Assembly (NCBI RefSeq): GCF_032854445.1
Contig: NC_088302.1
Location: 10,473,338-10,537,337 of the forward strand
DNA length: 64,000 nucleotides
Direction: 5' to 3'
From: Liolophura sinensis
Lineage: Eukaryota > Mollusca > Polyplacophora > Chitonida > Chitonidae
A program made the translations under genes and the position numbers. This document shows, piece by piece, positions 31,601-37,079 of this stretch. The notes beneath the pieces were generated by a model that worked only from the letters and a program-made list of their open reading frames with translations, did no database searches and had not been told where the DNA came from. Within the stretch, counting starts at the first letter, position 1. Each line of letters opens with the position of its first letter.

Positions 31601-34208
31601 CCTAGCACAAGCGAAACGTTGTCACCCTAACTGTTATAAATAACCCATAAATGCAGCTTATTAGGACTAAATATAAACACTAACGAACACTAACTAAATC
31701 TCATTATTACATGGACATAATCATGTAAACAATATGGTTTCTATTTACGAAATATCGCTTAGAACTCAGCAGTGAAATAACATAAAGCATTCCTGTCAGG
31801 ATAGGAGCAGGCGGAGTGGGGAGCAGCGACGTCATACAAACAGCTTCATAACATGACGTACTGTATCCCTAACGAGTCATAGTTAACCTATACCAAAGGC
31901 GAAAAGGGACAGGGGATGTCCGTTATGTGGATAATGAGTATAAACAAAAAAGAAACCCCAAATGACTCTGTCACATTATGGTGGGAGGAAACAGGGAAGA
32001 GCCCGGGGGAAACCCATGGCCATCGAGAGGTTGCTGAGAAACTTTACTTTCTGTAAGATGCCCTAAGTTAAAATGACTTTTAAATGTTGTGTGCATTTCA
32101 GGATGCTCTGGAGTTGCTGGGGGTGATTGCTGTAATTGTTAACTGTTGTTTGGTGGGGGTGTTTGGACACACCAAGCGCCTGGCCCCGGAACTGGACGAG
32201 TCTTACATCTTCATCCTTATCATTGTATTAGAGGTAAGGTCCAGAGTCCACCTATAACATGATAGAGGGATGCATTTAGTCTTCATTTCGATTGCTTTGA
32301 TTTCAGTTTAAGTATATATATCACTTAATATTTCTTTTATTTTATTGGGGTTAATTTATGCCATACTCAAGAATATTTCACTTATACGATATATCACTTA
32401 AATATAATACAATGGCAACTAAGGCATTTGGATAGTTTATTAAGAGCAGTATCAGGCTCTTACTTTCCCAAAACTTTACAAATCACATTTTCATAAAGTT
32501 TTCTTAGGTTATAAGGCTTTGAGGCAATGTTGAAAGTTAAGAAGAATTGAGTTGTTAAGTGAAAGTGGATCCTGAATCCTAGAAAGTGATCTCCATAGTC
32601 TTGGTAGTGTTGGAAGCTGTAAGACTTTTACATTTGTAATTATTTTGATTATCTTGATGAAAAATAAGAGCACATTCTCAGTAACTTAAGCGAATGATCG
32701 CCTGACTGTGACTTATTGAACTGCTTTGTCTGCGAAAAATGTTACCCTTAAAATTTCATTTTGAGTCTCATATTTTTGGGTTTTCTGCCTCTGTGCACAG
32801 CATGCCATCTTGTTCCTGAAGTTTGGTGTGGCGTATGCGATCCCTGACATTCCAGAGGGTGTGGCTATGCAAATGGCACGTTTGGAATTCCTGAGACGAG
32901 AGGCATTGAAGGTGACTCAGTTACACTTGATTACCCATTTACTCCAAATTGATCTAGAAGGGGCTGGGTTTGGGGAAATATGGGTTGGGGTAGGGGGGGA
33001 CTGAATGGAGATCAAGGTCAAGGCTTGGAAAAAATATTATGGCCAGCTACCCATAATAATGATAAAATTAATGATAATGATAATGATATGGTAATGATTA
33101 CTGAATTTAAACACATGATTTTGCAGATTATGTCCTAATATCTGTTGCCTTCCATGGATACATTGTTGAATAAAAATTTTATTTTGCCTCCTGGTGGACA
33201 TAGGGAAGGAGAATATTTTCGTAAAGCTCATATGTGAAACAGTATGAAAAATGTTCCTTTGAGTGAACTTTTAATATTGTTATTGTAAGTCTGTATTGTA
33301 TTCCTACATAGAGCAGGATTGTGCTGGTGGACTAGGCCTACCCGAGGCCTGGTCCCTTTACATTGTTTTAATGTCTTGGTATATTAAATGTCATGACTGT
33401 ACCTTGTGTAATTCTTGACCAGTGACATCTGATATATTGCAGTTAACATCACTGCATTATTTTTAACCTAATTAAATGAATGCTATTTAAACATTCATAT
33501 GAACAGTAAAAATAAAACCCTTAGTCTGGTAAATTGACAAGAGGTTGTATTTTAGCGGTTACGTTTGACCAGTTGAGAAATATCACACTCTCTTCGATGC
33601 ACACATTTTATACTGCAGACGTTTTATATTGCATTAAATCTGAGATGTTCTTTGAGAATTTGTTTTTTGTATGTTCTCAGAAATTGGAATCCAAGACTCA
33701 GCCCACCAAAACCCCACCTAACAGTCCCTCGCCACCGCCAAACTCCCCTACTCTGGGTACTGTTGGGGATAACTCTGTGATATCCAGCCATACAAATCAA
33801 CATTCAGACTCAAGAAATGAGGACAGTAGCCCTGATGGACGTTCAGGCTATGTTCCTCAGGGGTTCAAATCTTCAGCCCATGCAAAGCCAACTTCAGGCA
33901 GCCCCAGATATTCAAGGGAGACAACTCCTCAGCCAGTTTCCTCTCCAAGGGCAGGTAATTCACAGCTGCTGGATGAGGATGTATCGTCAGCCATTTCGAA
34001 CCTGAAAACTAGTAGCACTAGTACCAGTGTGGCTAACCCTTCGTACAGGCCATATAAGTCTACCTCAAGTCACGTGATTCAGCGAAAAGTTGCACATGAG
34101 TCATACGCAGCAGTTGTGAAGGAGAAGATCCCTGAACCAGTGCACTCGCCAGACAGGCAATCCCCCAAACACAACCAACAACAACAAACTCCAAGATCTG
34201 ATTTGTGA
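7571..34208 (+). CDS. ANO8: Anoctamin-8 (TMEM16H) orthologue, 14 coding exons
   Basis: A TMEM16-family membrane protein. Vertebrate ANO8 is known as an ER-plasma membrane junction protein; ion or lipid transport by this copy is not shown. Exons: 7571-7655, 16354-16600, 21162-21408, 24740-24856, 25237-25364, 25998-26159, 26892-27180, 27778-27833, 28006-28080, 28754-29062, 29864-30061, 32102-32233, 32801-32911, 33681-34208. Every junction is GT-AG with matching phase. Summed length is 2684 nt; subtracting one 11-nt unit of a tandem duplication in exon 3 gives 2673 nt (890 codons plus stop). Recognisable ANO8 blocks include TFP..TDD.TLMW, EEFGGG, EYFGVKIAMYFA, FALFNVVWATLYLEDWKR, ELAFKWGTLD, RSDAFKL, QRPFGQRVESIG and AIPDIP. 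The translated frame is broken in exon 3 (see that entry). The C-terminal tail is shorter than the long proline-rich vertebrate tail. Orthology is from remembered human ANO8, not a search. Confidence 0.92.
8742..8800 (-). repeat. SINE family 1 internal fragment (weak)
   Basis: CACGACCATCTGCAGGTTACTGGC followed by a diverged CTTTCCAC segment matches only the central part of the SINE. Both ends are lost. Confidence 0.45.
9481..9665 (+). mobile_element. MITE family A copy
   Basis: Begins TAATAACTCAACCTTTG and ends AAAAAGGTTGAATTA, degraded terminal inverted repeats. The interior (TTGGTTGTATTGGCCAATTTC, CTTCACAAAAAG, GAATAATGCACTCAGAAT) matches 36870-37067 and 60166-60366. Non-coding. Confidence 0.75.
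10632..10828 (+). mobile_element. MITE family B copy with perfect 14-bp TIRs
   Basis: TACCCTAAATGACC at 10632-10645 and its exact complement GGTCATTTAGGGTA at 10815-10828 bound a 197-bp non-coding interior. Terminal TA probably represents the target-site duplication, so the TIR proper is CCCTAAATGACC. It is a Tc1/mariner-type MITE by that criterion (inference). The satellite array begins directly at its right end. Confidence 0.8.
10829..13157. repeat. Minisatellite array, unit about 100-105 bp, ~20 copies
   Basis: The unit includes GTGATGGAGT, TATCAACTAGTGATGAG, TAATGATGGGATAATGG, GTGCATGTAGCAGTCAT and GAAGTGCTCATG. Left copies are diverged and of variable length. From about 12561 the copies are nearly identical and exactly 105 bp long (starts near 12561, 12666, 12771), i.e. 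recently homogenised. Because 105 is a multiple of three, long open frames appear on the - strand; they are repeat artefacts. A SINE interrupts the array at 11618-11855. Confidence 0.92.
11618..11855 (-). repeat. SINE family 1 copy inserted in the 105-bp array
   Basis: On the - strand it runs from the tRNA-like head GGGGCCTCCGTGGCTCAG through the body to the TAAA tail. About 35 bp including the GAATATTTCACTTATACG block is missing, so it is internally deleted. Repeat units resume on the far side, so the SINE arrived after the array formed. Confidence 0.9.
13192..13235. repeat. Perfect 18-bp stem hairpin, 8-nt loop
   Basis: CTTTTGTATGTGGGATTG, loop TCTATTAG, then CAATCCCACATACAAAAG. It sits about 35 bp past the end of the 105-bp array. 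Confidence 0.8.
13262..13378 (+). repeat. SINE family 1, 3' fragment
   Basis: Diverged 3' part: CACAATGCTGACCACC, GAAATATTCTTCAGTAC, AAAACACCAATCAGATAAAT. Confidence 0.75.
14700..14812 (+). repeat. Small outlying cluster of the GAGTACTGCAATGGTTGCAT minisatellite
   Basis: About five degenerate copies of a roughly 20-bp unit (GAGTACTGCAGTGGTTGCAT and variants). The same unit forms the larger array at 15376-15775, about 560 bp away. Confidence 0.8.
15376..15775 (+). repeat. Minisatellite, 20- to 23-bp unit
   Basis: About 18 copies of GAGTACTGCAGTGGTTGCAT, some lengthened by GAT after the final CAT. Variant steps (ATCCCAATGG, TACCGCAATGG) are interspersed. - strand open frames through it (about 100-130 codons, Cys/His/Thr-rich) are produced by the repeat. 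Confidence 0.9.
16090..16165 (+). repeat. SINE family 2 fragment (weak)
   Basis: GTGTCAGGTCTGGTGTCTTC and CCATTCCAGTGAAAC match the middle of family 2 elements. A similar shred is at 19618-19665. Confidence 0.4.
16354..16600 (+). CDS. ANO8: ANO8 coding exon 2 (cytosolic N-domain)
   Basis: Residues about 29-111: ASQFLGKKF, WARTIPTRNCDILVTFP, TDDDTLMWFL, VRHHGNTG and FYMTASYD. Strongly like the ANO8 N-terminal dimerisation-type domain. Acceptor TCCACAG|CT and donor GACAA|GTAAGT. The two-nucleotide overhang joins exon 3 as AA+C (Asn). Confidence 0.92.
16994..17203 (+). mobile_element. MITE family A copy, diverged interior
   Basis: Ends TAAATCTTCAACCTTTT and AAAAGGTTGAAGAATTA are inverted repeats of the family. 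The interior is poorly conserved relative to other copies. Confidence 0.6.
17571..17615 (+). other. G-rich run, potential G-quadruplex
   Basis: Several runs of four or more G separated by short loops, ending in a run of about ten G. It lies in ANO8 intron 2 on the transcribed-sense strand. Confidence 0.5.
18350..18619 (+). repeat. SINE family 1, near full length, diverged
   Basis: tRNA-like head (CTCAGTTGGTTTGGGC), body AATGACCCAGGAGCCTCTC and CTTCCTCTCCGGCCGTATG, then the 3' block and TAAA tail. Older than the copy at 3976-4246 by its mismatches. Confidence 0.85.
19754..20599 (+). repeat. Minisatellite, 46-bp unit, ~18 copies
   Basis: The unit consists of CTCACTGTTTCTGGGGC, TTCACTACTCATAG and ATTTTGTAGATTAAT. 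Most copies are 46 bp, a few are one base shorter, and point variants alternate (ACTACACATAG, CCGTCTG). It occupies about 0.85 kb of ANO8 intron 2. Confidence 0.93.
20898..21066 (+). repeat. SINE family 1, 5'-truncated diverged copy
   Basis: TGCTGGCTCCTTCTCTGGCC, GATGGTCGTGGGTTTCCC, a degraded 3' block and a TAAATAAGTAAATA tail. It ends about 95 bp before ANO8 exon 3. Confidence 0.75.
21162..21408 (+). CDS. ANO8: ANO8 coding exon 3, frame broken by an 11-bp tandem duplication
   Basis: Encodes LLRAAEDLAIKKLL, KEEFGGG and then, in the other frame, DFEDERAFFTSEERQ, NDLRAEKGEELG and VKFLEGQSI, all matching ANO8. ATTTTTCAAAG occurs twice back to back (21255-21265, 21266-21276), adding 11 nt and shifting the frame by two. 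With the sequence as given, translation reads about 42 unrelated residues and stops at 21391-21393, for a product of about 187 residues lacking all membrane segments. The phase into exon 4 fits only the downstream frame. Possible explanations are an allele, an early pseudogenisation step or an assembly error; all other exons are intact. Confidence 0.88.
21707..22064 (-). repeat. SINE family 2, full-length tRNA-derived copy
   Basis: On the - strand the head reads GGACCGGCCCAGCTAGCAC, with box A-like and box B-like (GGGGTCAATCC) elements. The body matches 1832-2092, and the tail contains GTACAACGTTAAACCCC and CACTCACTCATC. About 358 bp; inserted antisense to ANO8. Confidence 0.8.
22324..22544 (-). 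mobile_element. MITE family B copy
   Basis: Ends TATCCTCAATGACC and GATCATTTGGGTA are diverged versions of the family TIRs. The interior matches 10632-10828 in inverted orientation (AAAAATGCACTTTTG, TGGGATCATCTTCTACTGG). Confidence 0.7.
24740..24856 (+). CDS. ANO8: ANO8 coding exon 4
   Basis: VPLLHSKGIISQVLPLHN and SHLRKTWVQAVFRFQPL, aligned to the human segment ending SWVQAVCENQPL. Acceptor TATCCAG|TG, donor CTAG|GTATG. Confidence 0.93.
   Translation, partial: CLCCIPKGSYLRFFPFTTAMTSPIYARPGYRLSSGFNR
24955..25087 (+). repeat. SINE family 1, 3' fragment
   Basis: GGGAAGGTCTACTAGCAACC, GAAATATTCTGAGTAGGG and AAAACACCAGTAAAATAAA with a long TAAA tail, between ANO8 exons 4 and 5. Confidence 0.75.
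25237..25364 (+). CDS. ANO8: ANO8 coding exon 5 (first transmembrane segment)
   Basis: EKVCEYFGVKIAMYFAYLG then a hydrophobic stretch (ALCLPALVGLLVWF) read as TM1 by family comparison. Acceptor TTACAG|AG, donor CAG|GTATGT. Confidence 0.95.
25439..25560 (+). repeat. Unclassified dispersed repeat (weak pair with 61694-61775)
   Basis: TGGAGGAAGCCAGAGTGCT and AGGGTAAACCAC recur, diverged, at 61694. The ATTCGAACCTC box B-like string suggests a tRNA-derived SINE remnant. Confidence 0.35.
25998..26159 (+). CDS. ANO8: ANO8 coding exon 6
   Basis: FALFNVVWATLYLEDWKRKS, ELAFKWGTLD and LEDPRPLF, an almost residue-for-residue match to human ANO8. Donor ACG|GTTTGA is weaker than the others. Confidence 0.95.
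26409..26740 (+). repeat. Minisatellite with GTAAG/CTTAC in every unit, ANO8 intron 6
   Basis: Two interleaved units, CTCGGGTAAGGCAGTGACTT-ACTCCTGAC (about 28 bp) and TGTGGTAAAGCAGTGACTTACTCC minus its last bases (about 24 bp), about 12 copies in all. Each unit carries a donor-like GGTAAG on the + strand. Confidence 0.9.
26892..27180 (+). CDS. ANO8: ANO8 coding exon 7 (TM3-TM4 region)
   Basis: YLITSPVTGRQEPYYPAWKR, then a long hydrophobic segment (about VSIPVMLFCLCVVFITMLL), FAKFLPKILLAVSIGI and KKIARWLNDK. Acceptor TTTTCAG|GG. The donor overhang G joins AA of exon 8 as Glu. Confidence 0.95.
27293..27546 (-). repeat. SINE family 1, near full length
   Basis: On the + strand it runs from a TTTATTTAATTG tail complement through GAATATTTCACTTATGC and CCTGGCAGACCTTCCCAC to a degraded tRNA-like head. 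In ANO8 intron 7. Confidence 0.85.
27778..27833 (+). CDS. ANO8: ANO8 coding exon 8
   Basis: ENYRMEEAYENHLIIKLVL, matching human ENYRLESAYEKHLIIK. Acceptor TTCTCAG|AA, donor TTG|GTAAGA. Too short for ORF-based detection. Confidence 0.95.
28006..28080 (+). CDS. ANO8: ANO8 coding exon 9 (TM5)
   Basis: FQFVNSFLSLFYIAFYL then RDMRRLKE. 75 nt, phase 0 at both ends. Acceptor TTTGCAG|TT, donor GAA|GTGAGT. Confidence 0.95.
28470..28650 (+). mobile_element. MITE family B remnant
   Basis: AAAAAGTGCAATTTGGAGGC, CTTCCATTTGTTCAGTTGGG and CACTTAGGACCTTTCC resemble the family B interior; the TIRs are no longer clear. A similar remnant lies at 30165-30300. Confidence 0.45.
28754..29062 (+). CDS. ANO8: ANO8 coding exon 10 (cytosolic loop)
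   Basis: QLAALLITKQVIGNIKEAF, a Lys-rich stretch, then an acidic Ser/Thr-rich low-complexity loop and LTQAEVESAMKP (human LTQAELESCMKK). The loop is much shorter than the Glu-rich loop of human ANO8. Phase 0 at both ends. Confidence 0.93.
29405..29585 (+). repeat. Unclassified dispersed repeat (pair with 58465-58620)
   Basis: ATCATTTTAAGGCCTTTATG, CTGAAAGTTTGGTTTTACAC and AAATACAGTGCC recur at 58465-58620 with moderate divergence. No termini identified. Confidence 0.5.
29864..30061 (+). CDS. ANO8: ANO8 coding exon 11
   Basis: YEDTFEDYLEMVIQFGYVTL, FPMAAMCALLNNVIEIRSD, AFKLCVTFQRPFGQRVESIG. Among the most conserved blocks of the family. Acceptor TTGGCAG|TA, donor CAG|GTAAGT. Confidence 0.96.
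30608..30684 (-). repeat. SINE family 1, half A of a copy split by a later insertion
   Basis: TTTATTTATTTATTTGATTGG through GAATATTTCGCTTATTTG to GGCCAGCATTAT. The next SINE bases are found only after 1.29 kb, at 31976. Confidence 0.85.
30685..31975. mobile_element. Solo LTR-like insertion, about 1.29 kb, probably Ty3/gypsy type
   Basis: The segment begins TGTGAC and ends GTCACA (6-bp inverted termini, TG...CA), is flanked by a 4-bp direct repeat TTAT (30681-30684 and 31976-31979) and interrupts one SINE at corresponding positions. It has no gag-pol coding sequence and no second LTR nearby. That is the structure left by recombination between two LTRs, so this is a fossil. Family assignment is from terminal sequence and length only. 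It is younger than the SINE it interrupts. Confidence 0.65.
31976..32046 (-). repeat. SINE family 1, half B of the split copy
   Basis: TTATGGTGGGAGGAAACAGG, GCCCGGGGGAAACCCATGG and GAGAGGTTGCTGAG continue the SINE where half A stops. The tRNA-like head is lost. Confidence 0.85.
32102..32233 (+). CDS. ANO8: ANO8 coding exon 12
   Basis: ALELLGVIAVIVNCCLVGVF (membrane segment), KRLAPELDESY and IFILIIVLE. Phase 0, 44 codons. Confidence 0.94.
32334..32388 (-). repeat. SINE family 1, short tail fragment
   Basis: TTTTATTTTATTGGGG and CATACTCAAGAATATTTCAC only. Confidence 0.65.
32801..32911 (+). CDS. ANO8: ANO8 coding exon 13
   Basis: HAILFLKFGVAYAIPDIPE then MARLEFLRREALK, aligned to human AIPDIPGWVAEEMAKLEYQR. 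The last membrane segment and start of the C-terminal tail. Donor AAG|GTGACT. Confidence 0.95.
33681..34208 (+). CDS. ANO8: ANO8 coding exon 14 (C-terminal tail, stop)
   Basis: About 175 residues, rich in Ser, Pro, Thr and Gln (TPPNSPSPPPNSPT, NQQQQTPRSDL at the end), predicted disordered. Human ANO8 has a longer proline-rich tail; sequence similarity here is compositional only. Acceptor TTCTCAG|AA; stop TGA at 34206-34208. Confidence 0.85.
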   Translation, partial: KLESKTQPTKTPPNSPSPPPNSPTLGTVGDNSVISSHTNQHSDSRNEDSSPDGRSGYVPQGFKSSAHAKPTSGSPRYSRETTPQPVSSPRAGNSQLLDEDVSSAISNLKTSSTSTSVANPSYRPYKSTSSHVIQRKVAHESYAAVVKEKIPEPVHSPDRQSPKHNQQQQTPRSDL

Positions 34209-35900
34209 AATCCTCTAGTGGTAGATGCTTATTATGAATCTTTGACAGTAAAGCTGACAGATTTGATATGCTGAATATACCTAACTAGTTTTAAGACCGC
34301 CATATTTTTCAGTGTCATTACTGAAGTTTTACAATTTTACTTTTTCATGAAACATTTTTTTACAATGTTTCATTTAAGTCTCTATACTGTGGTGTTTGGT
34401 GTTTTAGTGTACCTTTATAAAATTTGCACGACTGATTTTAAGTAGGAGCTTTTATTGAAAACAGAGGAGTTATTCATTTGAAATGTTTGACACGTTAGTC
34501 ATGACAGCAGTGAGAGAAAAATCAAACCTTTACAGAAATTACCATTGTCAGATTAGGTCATGTCTCTTAAGCTGAAGATGTAAACTACAGCCAGATGTTC
34601 TTGAATGAAGTTTTGAAAAGTGCTACCCACAGAGCAGTGGGGTTATCAAAAAGGTGCAGTACATGTTCATTTGTCCAGGAAGAGCAGCTTCATCTTTGCT
34701 GTATATATAGTTAAATAGTGAAATACTAGACACTAAATTACTATTCTTGTTATGTGTTATATCTGATTGTAAATGGTAAGTTGTTGGCATTTTCATATCC
34801 ATAGTTGAAATAGCGATGGATATCAATATTGAGAAGCTACATGTATGAAAGATTATATTCTTTATGATGAATTATATAGACATATTATAGTGAAAATCTT
34901 GGTCTTTATTAATATTTTTCAAAATGTGACGCAGTCTTCCCCCAAGGCTTCAGACACTCCCGCAAGACTCACACACAGGACATGGACAGTAGAAAACAAG
35001 GAACTTACTGCAATGCTTGTGGCAATGTTTCACATTGTGTAAACACATGGTATAAAATACTGACGTGTTTTTGTACTCCTACTCCTCACATGATGAGACT
35101 ATTTCCTGTCCCTTGTGACTGGGAGCAACTGGAGTTTGGCGACTGGAAGCAACCAGGAGCATCCAGTCAGGTGCAGCTGATGCAGCAGTTGCTTGGAGGT
35201 AAACATGTTCTACTAAACATCCAGTTGTGTCCAGCTCCTTCGATCCATCGTTGCTTCAGTTGGTCATAGTTGCTCATAATCGCAAGGTTATGTCAGACTT
35301 TTCAATATACATGTAAGCATTAGGCATAGGTTGACTTTGTTGAGTTGCACAAGTCAACATATGCCTGACTCAATGCATTGAACTTTGCAATGAACATCTG
35401 TATATCAGTGAAATTCAAGTTATTACAAGAATACTTATTTATTTAAATCTCATATCAAATTTGACAGATGGGACTGGTTTACTTATGACATGTTCCAATA
35501 ACACACTTAATCCCGTTATAACAAAAGGCATAGTTCACTTTTGTCTGTTTTATTGTAAGTTTGGTCTCATATCTTGTAATTTTACCTGTGAAAGTTGGGG
35601 GGACTGTTTATACATACATTTAATATTCAACTTTTAGTTTGTGTTTGTAAATGTTTGAATGGTTTACACTTTTATGCCACCCGTGGTAATGGTTGATAAC
35701 TTATCTGAACTACTTGCTCAAGACTGTCTAATATTTTACATGTAGTGTATGTACATATATATGTGTTCTCTGGAATTGTCACTACATCTTGAATTATCTA
35801 TTTTTTACACACAGTGGTTGTAAGTTTATAGTGTTATTATTTGATATCTTCTGTGGAAATCGAGTAAATATATGTATAATAATGTTATCTGAACTCCTGA
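34209..35900 (+). other. Probable ANO8 3' UTR and flank
   Basis: AT-rich with no recognised exon. I see no clear AATAAA in the first 1.3 kb after the stop; an AATAAA at 38736-38741 would imply an improbably long 3' UTR. The transcript end is therefore not located. Confidence 0.35.
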
Positions 35901-36018
35901 GGTCAAGAGGTTTTATTGAAAGGGAATTAGTTGTAGGCCTACATAGTATACTAGTATGTATGTTTAAATTCTATGCATATACGGTGTTGTCTATACACAT
36001 TGTCTGATTACAATGTCC

Positions 36019-36445
36019 TTACACTATGGTGCTGCCACTTGAATCTAGTGCAGAACTTGTTCCTATGTTTTTTCCAAGTTTTTGCTTCTTACTTCCGTCT
36101 ACTTTTAGGAGACAGCCTGATGTGAGTTGGCACAAATCTGTAACATATGTTTGGTGTTTATCTAGATCGATATCCAAATCTAGGAATTTTTTAAGCAGTT
36201 CTTCAGCTTTGACAGATATATCCAGCATATTAAAGGAGAAGAAAACTTAAAAACAGGACAATATAGGCTGAAAAGAGCACATTTTTTTTCTGTCTGGTAG
36301 TACCTGCTGCATAACTTTGCGATTTTTCCTTGCCATACATGTAAAGCCTGAAAACGGCAAAGCTGGCATAAATCGCTGAGTCCATGGCGTCCTCCATCTT
36401 TAACACCTTGTAATTTATGCTGGGGATGTGTTGCCTCTCAGCCAA
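36019..36445 (-). CDS. Possible small unrecognised gene (two abutting short ORFs)
   Basis: Two - strand frames follow each other: 36445-36230 (71 codons, second ATG at 36397, MEDAMDSAIYASFAVF) and 36228-36019 (69 codons, MLDISVKAEELLKKFLDLD, amphipathic/charged). A GT-AG pair 58 nt apart (about 36313 to 36256) would fuse them in phase, but such an intron is very short. On the - strand AATAAA (35912-35917) lies about 100 nt past the last stop, and an ETS-like ACCGGAAAT (36571-36579) lies upstream. No family recognised. It could equally be chance ORFs in the tail-to-tail region. Confidence 0.25.
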
Positions 36446-36600
36446 TGACAGTTGTTAAAATTGCCGGCTTGTTCGTTCAAACTCAAAACCTACATCCAAC
36501 ATTCTGTCTTCCCGATTGTCAAGCGGAAAACGAACTGTATTGTTCGCTACCTTCTGGGAAGAAGATTTCTACCGGAAATATACAAACTGCACTTTGGTGG
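36446..36600 (-). promoter_or_regulatory. Possible promoter of the small - strand ORFs
   Basis: Locally raised CpG content and an ETS-type ACCGGAAAT at 36571-36579. Weak evidence, tied to the reality of the adjacent ORFs. Confidence 0.2.
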
Positions 36601-36869
36601 TTTCCGACAGCAATTCTCCTCCTGACACAGAAGACTTCAGGACTAGTTCTTAGGCAGAAGGGAGTCACACACAGGGGATTTTGGCGTTGACTTTATTTAT
36701 AATTTATCAACTTGATGTACATATTAGAATTTTTGTTATGGCATGCACCTGCGAGGAAATACATACTTTTTTCAATGGTATTTGATTGATATTTAAATTT
36801 TCTTCTCCTTTAAGTGTGTAAAATATCTGAGCATTTACAGTGGTGTAATGCATATCTAGAAATCTACCC

Positions 36870-37067
36870 TAATTCCTCAACCTTTTCGCATATGAAAGAT
36901 CAACTTTCATTGCAATTTATGCACCTTTTTCACTTGACTGTAGAGACTAAACTATGTTGATTGTGTCGGTCAGCTTCAGGGCTTTACAAAAAGTATAACA
37001 CAGTATAATGCGCTCAGAATTGGCTTAAATAAATACCTTGCAAACATGCGAAAAAGTTGAAGAATTA
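36870..37067 (+). mobile_element. MITE family A, best-preserved copy
   Basis: TAATTCCTCAACCTTTTCGC at the left and GCGAAAAAGTTGAAGAATTA at the right are near-perfect inverted repeats; flanking or terminal TA fits a TA target site. 198 bp, non-coding. Interior ATGAAAGATCAACTTTCAT and GCAATTTATGCAC are shared with other copies. Confidence 0.85.
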
Positions 37068-37079
37068 CAGTACATATCA

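Larger units (their letters stand above)
30062..32101 (+). other. ANO8: ANO8 intron 11 (2.0 kb) with nested insertions
   Basis: A MITE B remnant (30165-30300) is followed by a SINE split in two by a solo LTR-like insertion. No exon was recognised. Confidence 0.65.

Noticed and set aside
33817-34005. 62-codon + strand frame
   Set aside because: Alternative-frame shadow of ANO8 exon 14.
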